From contig VTPC01091034.1 in assembly GCA_011009095.1 (NCBI GenBank), positions 128,405 to 192,404 of the forward strand: 64,000 nt of DNA, written 5' to 3'. Numbering within the stretch: position 1 is the first letter of the stretch; each line of letters opens with the position of its first letter. The position numbers and the translations under genes are program-made. Origin of the DNA: Ignelater luminosus (Eukaryota; Arthropoda; Insecta; Coleoptera; Elateridae). Of this stretch, positions 32,201 through 44,900 are shown piece by piece. The notes under the pieces are model-generated. The model was not told where the DNA came from, ran no database searches, and was given only the letters and a program-made list of their open reading frames with translations.

Positions 32201-35200
32201 AACAGGATCCTTGAGGAAAAAAATATTCCATTAAAAAACCTTCAAAGTACAGAGGGAAAAAAAGTACAAAATTCGTAATTATTATTTTTCAAAATGTGGA
32301 AACTTTTCACTTTTTCTTTACTCTTACGACATTTGGAGATGTAATTCAATTTATTTTTTTTTAATTATTTCAAATAAAATTGGTCTTATATTTTTAAAAA
32401 TAAAAAAAATATCTAAAGATAATTAGCTAGTAAAAAGTACTGTGCACTTAAAACCGGCCTTATTTTGCTAACTTTGCCATAACCTTGATTTCCTTAACTT
32501 TGGCCTTGGAAAAAAATAAATTAAAAGTAATATTAAAGAAACCAGTTGATTTCCTGGTCCTTTAGGTATTAGTGAGTCCCAAAAGCAAAGAAAATGTCAA
32601 GAAAAACTAGTTTTAAGAATCGCGCCAATCTTCATAGTTTTTCATGGACACACCCAAAATGGCGGAAGAAAGGGTGATCATCAGCTGTAACCAATGTTGC
32701 CAAAGCTGTCTATAAATCTCTAAATCTGAATATTTATAACATTTCTGATTGTGACAATATGTTTTACTAGTTTTTTAAATTTTAATAGAGATTGCGACGA
32801 TTATGTTTTTCTCCAATTGACATTTCAGAAAATTAGGTTAATTTCATAGAAATAAAAATGAAAGATTGATATAATGATTTTACAGTGAGAAGATAAAGAG
32901 TAAAATAACAAAATTGTAACAAACTATTTTAGTATTTGAAGATAGTGTACAATCATAGAGTAATTAATATAAGTAGAGGAACAATTACAATGTTTTAAAT
33001 GTAACCGAAAAACGTACCGTATAATAGGTGGCGATATACTTAGCCATCTATAGGACGGTACAAAAAGTTTAACAACATTTTTTCGCACCTAAAACTGCAG
33101 TTTACAATACATTTAATAGACGAAAAATATTTAGTTGTGGAATAGACATACTTAATACCTTTTCGTGTTGTTGCGGTCATTATAAAACAAAAAAAGGTAT
33201 TATTTATGTTGCCAGTAATGGCAGCTGGATTTCAGTCAAAACATAAATGAATGAAATCTGATACATTTGAGGGTATACAATGAAATTATTAATTATCTAT
33301 TCCTTAAAGGGCTTGAACAGTCAAGACTAAACTAAAAAATTAGAGCTTGATATTTTTATCAAAGCAAAATTCTGTAGTTACCATTTTGAACGTCTGCAGA
33401 AATAATTCAGAGTACAATAACAAATAAACTTTTCTTTAAATTCTAGTTAATAAATGATTTAGTTATTGTTAGACTACAATATATTATGTTTGTTTTTTAC
33501 GGCTTGTTTTTGTAACACTGCACTTCTACTACATGTAAATACTACTTGTAACACATAGTTAGTAGGTAGTTCGTATTTAAGAAATGAAACTTTCCCGTGT
33601 ATTATTGGGCCGGGCAGCATAAAAAGTGTTTTCTTACAAATCACTTTACATATGCAGGTATTTCCAGTTTAGACATTTAGAAATTTTTTTTGTTTACTTA
33701 TGTATTTCGTTTTCAAAACAGTACTCTTAAAAACAATTTTGTAATTTCAAATGAATGGATTTGCTAAGATTTCGTTTTGATCCATTCTATATTAAAAAAC
33801 AAAAGGTGCAAGGCCATAATTTGAAGCACAAGATGCAAGCCATGTGCTACAAAAAAGTTAACGTGTCTCCATGCAGCTTTGAATGTCGATAACTGTGTAA
33901 TTAAGACAAATTGAATATAAGTTCTACGGGTGTATGCACAAAGAATTCGGACAGAAGACTATCTGTTTAACTCTAAGAGTACGTGCACAACAATTTGCAA
34001 TTGTTGCAACTGTCAGTTAGTTGAAGCTATACCCAACATAGTTTTAAAATTTGGTTAATTCAGTTTTGCTTTTAATAAGTAGGTAAGGAGTCTAAATGAA
34101 AACCAGCGCTGCCAAATTTTATCAATTATTATACTCATAAGAACAAAAAATACCTCTAGATACTTTTTTGCAATGAAAATTCCAAGAAGCACAATTTATG
34201 GTATTTGTATACGAACTGATACAGACAAGAGTAAAGGGATCTCAAAAACCTGCCAGAAAAATATCACCAATGTTCTTGCAAGTTAGAATTAGTCTTCGTT
34301 AACTTCAGTAAAATGTTGATTTAAAAGCTTATTTTCTAGCAACCAAAGACACGCTTTGCTTTCTTGAGATGTTGCAGACATAATTTCGGTCCAATTTTGT
34401 ATATTTGCCCAAGTTTGCCTTTGCAAGAGTTTCTTTTTCGTTTTGATAACATTATTATGGAAGGTCTTCCAGATCCTTGCAATTTTTTTGCGCCATAAAC
34501 TTTTTGAGCTCGTATACGAATACCATAAAGTGTGCTTTTTGGAATTTTCATTGCGACAGAATATCTAACAGTGTAGGACTTTTTTGCCCCTATGACTATC
34601 ATAAAATTTGGCAATAGCCTCGTGCTGCGAATTTTCATTTGAACACTCCATACTTTTAAGAACAAAACTGAATTAACCAAATTTTAAAAATATGTTGGGA
34701 ATATCTGTAGCTAACTGACAGCTGCAAGCTGACATGTTCTCTATGAATTTAAACCGATGGTCTTTTGTCTGGATCTAGTCCGCTGGGAGAGTGATTTTCG
34801 GTATTTTTAAAATTGCGATGAAAAAATTTCTTTTTATCAAAAGTCGCAAAACTTAGGCAGATTTTTTTAATTTAAAGTGTTGGTTCTCATTTCGAGAACA
34901 CATGTCTAGCAATTAACGACCAATTATTATAGAATTCTTTTGGATTCGTTTTGATATGTTTCGGAAAAATACACAAAAATAGTTTAAAAGCTCCATAGTG
35001 TTAGCTTCTTCATAAATGGAAAAATTCTAAAACTGTCAAGTTAAACGAGTTAACGAGTCTAGAAATTCATAGAAATTGAACAGGTTAAGAGATAAAAAAA
35101 CAAAGAAAAGACTTCTGAATTTTTACATACTCGCGATTTTTTTTTTAGATGTTTCCGAAAGAAAAGAACTTTAGAAAATGTTCCAGAAGGTCAAAGAGAT

Positions 35201-38200
35201 CGATGCTTGAATGGATAAGGAAGTATTTTGCAAAGCGTTCATTTAAAAACCATTAAAGTATGAAAGTAGAAGTGTCATCTTCAAATGTAGGGTACACACA
35301 AAGGACTTTATACTTCTTAGATTTTGTACACTTACTACCATATACAGAAACATTTCTCAAGTACTACCGCATTACCTCATATTCCCGGCATATTTCCTTT
35401 AAACCTCGGCAATGCTGGAGTCATTACCTATATTTCCTAAAATATTGCCAACATTTCCCTAACACTGCTACATTCCCTTAATTAGTTCTACTATTTCCAG
35501 CTACATGCCTAAAACATTCCCGTTTTTCCGCGTCATCTTAAAATGCTCGAGGCAGGAAGAATTGTCAGAACATGGCGACAAAAACATTTTTAATATTGAA
35601 GAAGTAGTAGCTAATTTAATTGATTATTTCAAACTTTACAAAGCTCTTGAGTTTTCTGAGACAAGACTTACCCGCTGCCAACATCAAGAAAAGAATTTAA
35701 AAGTATTGTCTTTGTCATTACAGAAATTGACGTTCGCTGCTGATCGTCCAGGAACCCTTCACCGACAGCGCTCCTAAATAATTTTATTTTTAGAGAACCA
35801 ATCTCGATTGATCTCAGCAAAACTTCTTTTTAAAGAGAGGGATACAATATATGAATCTTGCGAATCCTTTTTAAAGAAGTTAGAGGTCTTCAAAGTTAAG
35901 ATTTTTATTTCTGTTTTTCTATGATTCAAAAACTACTGATGCGATTTTGTTCAAATTTGGTATTACAGCTGAATCTTTACCCTTTTGGGATGAGGTGACA
36001 ATTATCCTTGTTGTTTCGTTTTTAGTTAGACAATAGAAATAGAACAACAAGAGTCAAAAAGCATTACGTTCTTTGAATTATCAATTGCAACGGTGCATTC
36101 GTAGTATAAGTGGGCGCACTCATCATGATTGCTTTTGCAACAGCAGCACTGGTTAGACGACGGAACCGATTTGCAAATCCCTCCACAATTCTCTACGACC
36201 GTCCCTAACATAGTATCATAGGAGTTTTGTAGCAAGTTTGCTATCAAACTTATCCTATACTATCCGTTGATCGCATGGAGCATGGTTACCTGTTTACCAA
36301 ATTTCAATCGGTCAAAAAGACCTAAGCCTATTGGCCATCATGATTTTGATTTTCTTTTCAATCGTCATAAAGTTACCTGGCTTGACCATTGAAAACAAGT
36401 GCTCCTTGCTGTAATCACTACCACTCTTTTAAAGAACCTACTGACTTGCTCATGCACAATAGTCGTAGTAGCTTTACTTCGTAATTCCCCAAATCTACAG
36501 GAGTATTACTGAAATCGACACTAAAAATGTGTTTTGTTATCGAGATTTTTGCAATTTTTAGAAGAAAATTGCGTTGCTTGGTGGCTACAAAGACTTTCCT
36601 CTTCTGAAAAATTTAATTCATCTAATACCGCTATATTCTGTAGCAGATTTTTGTATGTGGATTGTGAAAGGATTGTTAGATATCTTTGAATTTTCAATAT
36701 ATTATCTCTAACAATATCTTTTTATGTGGTCACCGTAATGTTTCTTAACTTTCTTAAATAGTCTTGGTCTTTTGAAGTGTGTACTACGCCTCCTTTACTA
36801 GAGAAGCATTGATCTAATGAAATTTTGAATCAATCTAGATAAACTTTTAAATTTTTCTCATTTGTTTCTTTCAAACTTGAAAATTATAGAATAGATGAGT
36901 CACACTCCTGATGTAACAGGAAAGATCTTCAATTATTTCAATTTACTTTGCTTTTAAGCCAATTAACTTCGTGTCTTAATTTATCCTTTATTTTATGGAC
37001 GCTCTGTATAACATACATTAGCGTATTTATTTGACAAGACATGCAGAGAAAGCAGAGAATGGGAATTAAATGGCATTGCGTTTTAAAATTACATGTATTG
37101 TTTACTAAAATAAGAACACTCTCAATCATACATTAGAGAATTTAAATCTTGCTTCTTTTAATAATTTATCGTCAATTTGATAATCTTTAAAATAAAAAAT
37201 GCTTGCGTCCGTATAGCAAACACGTTTCTTAAAACGGCTTTTATACTGCAATATCACATAATGATTGACATAAGTGAAATAAAAGTATTAGCAATATGAA
37301 CATGCCTATAAGTTAAAAGTTATCAGATTCATCCGTCTCTTCTAGAATTATAAATATGAAAACTTGCTATTCTCTATTTAAATTCTATACTGCAATAAAA
37401 CAAAAACTTGTGGGTTGTTTATTCTACAAATAATAAAGAACACCGCAGTGACTAAATGTAATTCAATCCTATTTTCACAATGTGTTTACATATTTTGTTA
37501 ACGAATAAATTTTTATCGCCAGAGATTTCCCCAAAAAAAATATACACAACAGAAATTTTAATATAATCGTTGGAGACGTTTGTCAATTATACCAAGATAT
37601 AAATTCTTTGAATTAGAAATAATCTGGCGTAATAATGAGAAGTTGAAGAGGGCAGCACCGCCTATGCTTGTCCTTCTTTCCCCTCGACACACTTGGCCCA
37701 CAACCGTACGAGTTACACATATCCCCATAACATTGTTCCTCTACCCATATTTATTTCCTCTATGGTACAATATACAATTAAAATAATAAAAAAATTAAAT
37801 TCTATGAAATTAACTTTTAAAAATGTCAGTGTCATGTCATTCATCAATATTGAAATCCATGTTACCAACAAAGTAAATTCAGTCACAGCCTACTCCAATT
37901 CAATTTTTTTTTTAATTATGTGGTACCAGGTATACGCGATTCGGGTAAGGTCCATAAATAATAATAGTGTGCTGTGAAAGGTAGATCTTTCTATGGGCAA
38001 TTTGTGATCTCAAATATTAGGGTTAGATTAACATAAGCAATGTTATTTTAATTATTCTATAACAATTCGTGTTGGAAATCAAGAAATTGTTAAAAACTGA
38101 TTGCTGTAATTGTTACAGCAGTTTTAAATGTGATTTTGAATTTTTCTGTCTTAGCGTCATTTGTGATCCTATTCACTGAGTGAAATATACAGAAAGACCT

Positions 38201-41200
38201 GCATTTCACGGCATACTATCATTTGTGGACCACCACCTCTGGTGGCTAAAATGCTGAACTAAATCGAGGAGGTATTTGGGTTTATTTATGTATTGTTTAC
38301 TGCATACTTCAAGATATAAAGAGAATATTTATTATTGATTCTTTGTGTGTTTGGTGTAGCTAAAGTGCATTTTATTTTAAAAGTTCAACAACAACTTCTA
38401 ACCTACCATGCCTAACCCTAAACTTACCTGGAAATTATCTTAATTCACATAAAATTACATTGTCAGCATTTAAAATTGCTTCAAAAAGGCTAAACCTTAA
38501 CTCACTTTTTTGGTATTTGGAATGGAATTTACACAAGTAATGACAGGCAAGAGGTGCCTTCTTCGTGTCAAAATCAACTGATTTTAAAACACATGAAAAT
38601 TTAATTTGCCTATATTTTATTGGATGAATTAATTCACTTTGAATTTTTGGTGATAAGAATGGGATCATTCTGCTTTTATTTAGAAGGATTTTTAGTTTTT
38701 ACAAAATATTCCTTAAAAATTGGATTGTAATTCAAGAGTAATTTTACCAATTGATTGCAATAGTAGTTTATGTTACTAGTCTGGAAACAAGTTTCTTTAC
38801 AGAATGTGTAAGCAGATTTCAGGCTAACATTGAAAATGAAGCCTGAAAGCCTACAGGTCACTGATTATTATTATTATTATTATTATTATTATTGTATTAA
38901 AAATGATCTGTGTTTAATAGTTGTGTATATTTTGAATTATTATTGCAGACTGGTTTTGTCGAAACATTGAAACCACAATTTACACCAGGCCAAGCTATGT
39001 CCAGCAGCACACCAACATCGGCAGCTGTAGAAGAAAAACTAAGCCATTTGCAAATGCAACAGGAATTAGAAAATCGTAGCAAACAAATTAAAGATCTTGA
39101 AGAAAAATTGGAAACGTTAAAGATTAAAAGGCAAGAAGATAAAGAGAAATTAAAAGACTATGACAAACATAAGATCCAGGTACATTTTTATTTATTAAAA
39201 TCATATTTATTTATTTATTTAGATAAAAGAGTGAATATTTGCATATTTACAAAAATGTGAGATTAAAATATTAACATTATCAGAAGTAAAACCTGCACAA
39301 CAGATTTAATCTTGCACCACAAGTTCACAGCTTTTGTAGCAATGAATGATTTATTTGGTTTTTAATTCTTGACTGTTTAATACTGTGATGGGTCTTCTGT
39401 ATATTTTTATAATTTTACTAGTGGTATTCTTTTTCATGCTACTTTTTATGTTAAAAAAGCCCTTTTATATAATAAACATTTTTCATACAAGAAATCTCAA
39501 ATGTCGAGTGACTATTGCTTCACAGGAATATGTATTTATAATTATTATAGTTATACTAATGGTAAGCAATTATAATTTTTATTTCTAGTATTACCTACTT
39601 AAGTATTTTGTTTTTTTACTTAGAGGTTTTGAAATTGTGTTTTAAAACAACACTGACAAACTTACATACAAGGTTTTCTTTCACTTAGAAATTATTTATA
39701 ATCAGAGTTGAGAAATAATTGAATAGAAACTTCCAGAACGTTAAAAAATGCACTAGAGAAAGTTAAGAAGTTACTTACTCATGACTTCTGCATGATAGTA
39801 AAATTGTTTTTAGTTATACAGGGTGTTTTATAATACAACAGACCAGACTTAATCTGTTTAGTTCTTGAACAGAGGTTAAAATTGTGTTTTTAAACTGTCC
39901 CACCTATGTTATTGCAACGCTTTGTTTGAACATACACTCAAATAGCTTTTCCATGCACCTAGTTATGAGGTAGTGCATTAGAGCAGAGTAGGAAATTTAA
40001 CCTAAAAAATCTGTTGGCATATGTGAAAGAGGGTTTAAATAGTTTAATTAATTTAAATTTAATTTAAAAGTCTCTTTTATTGAACAATAATTAATGGCAG
40101 TATTGTCTTGATTGCACATTTTTCCATTTTGTCATGTTTACATTCTAGTTTTAAAATTTTAAGGTTAGATATTTTTGTGTTGCTTACACCACTCTAACCT
40201 AATCGTCGTTCAAGTAAATGTTTATAACATTTTCTGAAATATTTTCTAATATGTCGATGCTTCTTCTCCTAATAATGTCATCAAATTAATGGTATTTTAG
40301 CTATTTCTGAATTCAATACACTAGTTTTCATCTATTTTGTTTTTCATTCTGTTGTTTCAGATAATGTGATTTCTAAGTCCTCTATTTGTTGATAATTCTT
40401 TTTCAGACCTTTTTTCCCCAATAAAAGTCAACAAAAAGTACCTAAATGTAGTATCAGTTACATATGTAGAAAATTCTTTATTCAATGACCCACTTGTCCC
40501 AATGAGGCGCTATTTAAAAAAATGAGGTTATGAGCTTTTGAAAGTTTAGATCGTCATCATGTACTTATAAAACGAAATCTTGGATTGTGATTTTCCTACA
40601 GTTACTTCATTAATTCCAAACAGTTTGGGCAACATTCCAGCCGTCTAGATTAAGGCATAAAAAATTGAATTTTTAGTAACCATAGAATAAATACTAACGA
40701 AGACTAGCATACTGGATACAGAATCGACAGAATCCAAATATGTAAAAGTATACAGGGTGTCCCATTTAAAATAAGAAATTTGGTATCATCTTGCGTGAAA
40801 CCGGAAGCGATATTAATGCGTTTAACATCAAAAAAAGCAGCTAACTTCGAATTATAATCGTAGTGGAACAAAAATACATCTGTGCACCAACAGGCAGTGA
40901 AATTACTGAATCTTCAGTATTATACTGTACTTTGATATCCGTGACTTGAAAATAATCTTGAAAAAATGTGCAGACGTATATTTGTTCTATCACGATTCTG
41001 ACTTGGAAGTTAGCTCCTTCTTCATTATTCAGTTGGAAAATTTATTTCTCAATACCGAAAAGAGATAAACGAGTCACGCTTGCGGATTTCAAATAGAAGA
41101 CCATCCTATGCTTTTGCCATGCAAAAATTTGCCAATGAAAAATAAAAGACGATCGTCAATTTTAGCCACCATTTTTGGAAAATGGTAAAAAAACTTCAAA

Positions 41201-41917
41201 TATTCACCGATCACCATGAGATTCGGGTATGTGTCAGGAAGCAGCCCTTAAACAAGATTGGTTCAGGTAAAGTTCGATTTTCTTTTTTTTTCCTTCAGCC
41301 CTTTTCCACCATTGAGGGTACGTTCCACTTAAAGCTTACGGCGTCCACGGCATTCATGCTTGTGTTTCTGTTCCACTTGCAATGAAACCCCATCATCTTT
41401 AATTCTAGTGGGAACGGTCAGCATTGCCAACGACTATAGCGCAGTGTTGCCAGTATTCCGAAGTGTTGTGTCGCCAGCTCGTCTGCTTATCCAAATTGTC
41501 CAATTATTATTATTATTATTACATTTTCTTAGTAGCCCAAAACCGAAAGTTGCATTAAATATCGTAAATTTGCGGTAAGTTGCATATGACCTATGACGGC
41601 CCACCTTTCGATATGGGTTGTTGTGAGCGTAAGTGTATAGCCTCGCAACAAACGTTGCTAGCTTAAAATGAAACTCACCCTTGGGAAGAAGTGTTTCTTT
41701 CTGGCATATCTTAAAAACGAAACATCCCATCGAGATGGGACTTTTTTTGTAGTGAAAGCTGGTGAGCCTTACAATCTTCGATTGTTTTTTTTGGTTAGTT
41801 TATTTCAGAAAGTCAAATCTTGACTGCCTGTGAACTACTGTAGTCTGTCATGATCGCGCTGTTTTGTGAAACTTCTTTGTTTCATAGGTTACTTTGAAGT
41901 ATTGATTGTCAGATTTC

Positions 41918-41953
<36 letters not shown>

Positions 41954-44900
41954 TACTTGACCATTTTAAAACAATTGAAGATAGCTTTGTAATGGTGTCT
42001 ACTGCTCTTGTACTTAGCATACACCAATATTGCATGTTACCTATTGCCTTGATCTGTAAAACTGCAAAGTTTCATGTTTATTACCCAATAAATACAAAGT
42101 TATTAATATTAAACATATACAGGATATTTTGGAAGGAAAGGAAACATTGGGAGGATGAGTTCAGGTGGTCAAAATAAGAAAAATAAACCCATATGTTTAA
42201 GTTCGATTCTCAACTGTTATGGACAAAATGAGTTCTTCAATTGTTAGCATCTTTTTCTTTTCAACCACTAGCATTGGAAACCAATGGATAAAATCATCAG
42301 TTTATGCAACAAAGATGCAGATGTAGGAGACATTACTTGATCAAACTACTAGTACTGGTACTACCATAAGAGATAATCACTATTTACTTAAATACTTACC
42401 TGAGAAATTAATAAATGGAGTTGACAGACAGTTGTAACAAAGTTGGTGGTGATATTTTTAAGAGTGTGCTGTTTGTAATACCATTTGTGCAATCTTTCAA
42501 TTTTAATTCACTCAATAGTTCTAGATTGATGCTTACAATTTAAGAACCAATTACCTCCATAACAGTTGAGAATTGGACTTGAACATACAGGTTTATTTTT
42601 CTTATCTTGATCTCTTGACCATTTCCCTTTCCTTCCAAAACACCATCCTGTACATGCATAAAATTTATTTTAAAAACATGAAAATCCTTGAAGTGGAACA
42701 AAGATGGAAATGCAGAGCAACAGGTATAAGACAAAGATGAATTGAACTGTTTTTGCATTTGTTTATTGTTTCCCTGTTTTGATCTAAATGATGAATTGTA
42801 GGTTATGCTAACTTCAATATTGTGAAATCTGAATAGGGATTAACCTTTAAACAGATAACAGTGTGAATATTAGTGGGGAATAACCTTGTAAAAGCTTTAA
42901 AACCTTTTACAGTAAAAATTACAAATTAGAAAAACCAAAATAAAATGAATTTTTTCAACTTCTAGTGACAAAGACCGATGTTGAAAAACTTTTGTTGATT
43001 TGAATTGAACATGGGGTGTGTGCTATACCAAACCATGAGTGCTGTTAGCACACACAGTATAGAAACCAGGCCCCAAATTTCAGAAAAACTTAATTTGTTT
43101 GAAATCCCAAGTTTTCTGTATGCCATAAATAGGAAAAATGCTATAGCACTTTTATTTTCATTATCTTCTTCTTTTTAGCTAGAGCATTTGGTAGAATTCA
43201 AAAATAAAATTATGGAATCCCAAGCTAGTTTACAAAGAGAATTACAAAAAGCCAGACAGGACGCCAAAGATGCAATAGAAGCAAAAGAAGTGCATGCAGA
43301 CGAGATGGCAGATCTTGCTGATACCGTTGAAATGGCAACTTTAGATAAAGAAATGGCAGAAGAAAAAGCTGAAACCCTTCAGCTAGAATTGGAGGCTGCC
43401 AAAGAGAAGCTTGAAGAGGTAACATTGGATTTAGAAATCTTAAAGAATGAAATGCAAGAACGTGCTGGTAAGTGTAATCTTGGGTAAAAGTTTGTAAGAA
43501 CTTAATTAATAAAATTTTTGTAGCTGGAATTGAGTCAAAAGATGGGGAAACAATCTCGACATATGAAATGAAACAATTAAAACAACAAAATGCGAGATTA
43601 CGTGAGACTTTAGTAAAAATGAGAGATTTATCAGCGCATGAGAAACATGGATATCAAAAACTTTTGAAGGATATAGATCAAAAAAATTCAGAAATCGCTG
43701 AGTTAGGTAGAACAAAAGAAAAATTGAGTTCTCGTGTTGAACAGATGGAACAGCAAATATCTGATCTTCAAGAACAAGTTGATGCAGCTTTAGGTGCTGA
43801 GGAAATGGTAGTGCTTTTAGGAGAACAAAAATTAACTTTAGAAGAAAAAGTAATGAAGCTAGAAGAAGAAGTTACCGAACTAGAAGCCTTACAAGATATG
43901 AATGATGAACTTGTTGAAAGTAATGCTGAATTAGAAGCAGATCTAAGGGAAGAATTAGATCTGGCACATGGTGCCACGCGAGAAGTAAATAAATTTAAAT
44001 TTTTTTATTCTAGTTATGTAAGATTCGTTTTATTTAGGCTTTAAGAGATCGTGATGCAGCATTGGAGACAATAGCGGATCGTGAAGTAACAATCGGAAAG
44101 TTTAGAGAACTTGTGCAAAAATTACAAGAACAGTCTCAAGATTTACAACATCGATTAGAAAAAGCTACCAGTAAACCTGTGTCTAATCTACCTGAAATTA
44201 TGGACTTTAAGAAAATGTTTACTGAAACCAAAGCTCATACTAAAGCGATCGATCTTGAGTTAAGACGTATTGATGTTCAGCAGTTACAACAACATATCAG
44301 ATATTTGTCGTCATTTATGCCTGATATGTTTATGAATAGGGGAGGTAATATTTTAATAATTTTAATGTTTTAGTTGTTTATAAATGTTTTATTTTATTTA
44401 GGAGATCATGATGCTGTTCTAATTTTATTGTTAATACCAAGATTAATTCAGAAATCTGAAATACTCGTTAGTCAAATAGCAGGAAAATTCCCAACCATTG
44501 AGAAAATCGACAGGGCTGCAATAACTAAAGGACATTCGGTGGAACAATTTGCATTTAGATGTAGATTTTCCTATTATATATACGCTTTGCAGGTGAAAAT
44601 CTTAAATTGATTTTTAAGTATTTAATGTTAAAATATAAAACTTGTTGATTGTTCTAGACCATTTTACATCAATATCTACATTGCCTCAATACATGCAAGC
44701 CTGAAATCTTATTAAAAATTGGTTCTTCATATCCTGAAATAGCAACACAAGAAAAGATTATCGATGGTTTTGTGGAATTGGTAAAACGTGATCAATTAGA
44801 TGAAAATATACATTCCGAAGCTATAGAGAAATGCGTTAATTATTTTAATACGATGTATCCGATTTTGTTGGGCACGGAAAATCCACAAAATCATACATTA

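Larger units (their letters stand above)
26970..38948 (+). other. DCTN1 intron 5 (about 12 kb) with transposon remnants
   Basis: This separates the CAP-Gly/linker exons from the coiled-coil exons. It holds a decayed DDE transposase (28280-28980), a decayed insect multicopy gene (30047-31828), dispersed repeats (32650-33790) and an inverted transposon pair (33945-34780). From 34781 to 38863 I see only AT-rich sequence with short, unrecognised open frames. Confidence 0.8.
39180..43178 (+). other. DCTN1 intron 6 (4 kb)
   Basis: This is non-coding. It holds TE-terminus-like phrases (ACAGGGTGTTTTATAA near 39820, ACAGGGTGTCCCATTT near 40753), an (ATT)n tract near 41500, a (GA)n tract at 41928-41953 and a foldback element (42118-42652). 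Confidence 0.7.

Noticed and set aside
31916..32278. Plus-strand 120-codon frame in p150 intron 5
   Set aside because: Composition like random AT-rich translation; no motif, no splice signals, adjacent to a decayed minus-strand gene.
36026..36247. Minus-strand 73-codon cysteine-rich frame
   Set aside because: No splice context, no family likeness, and isolated in an intron.
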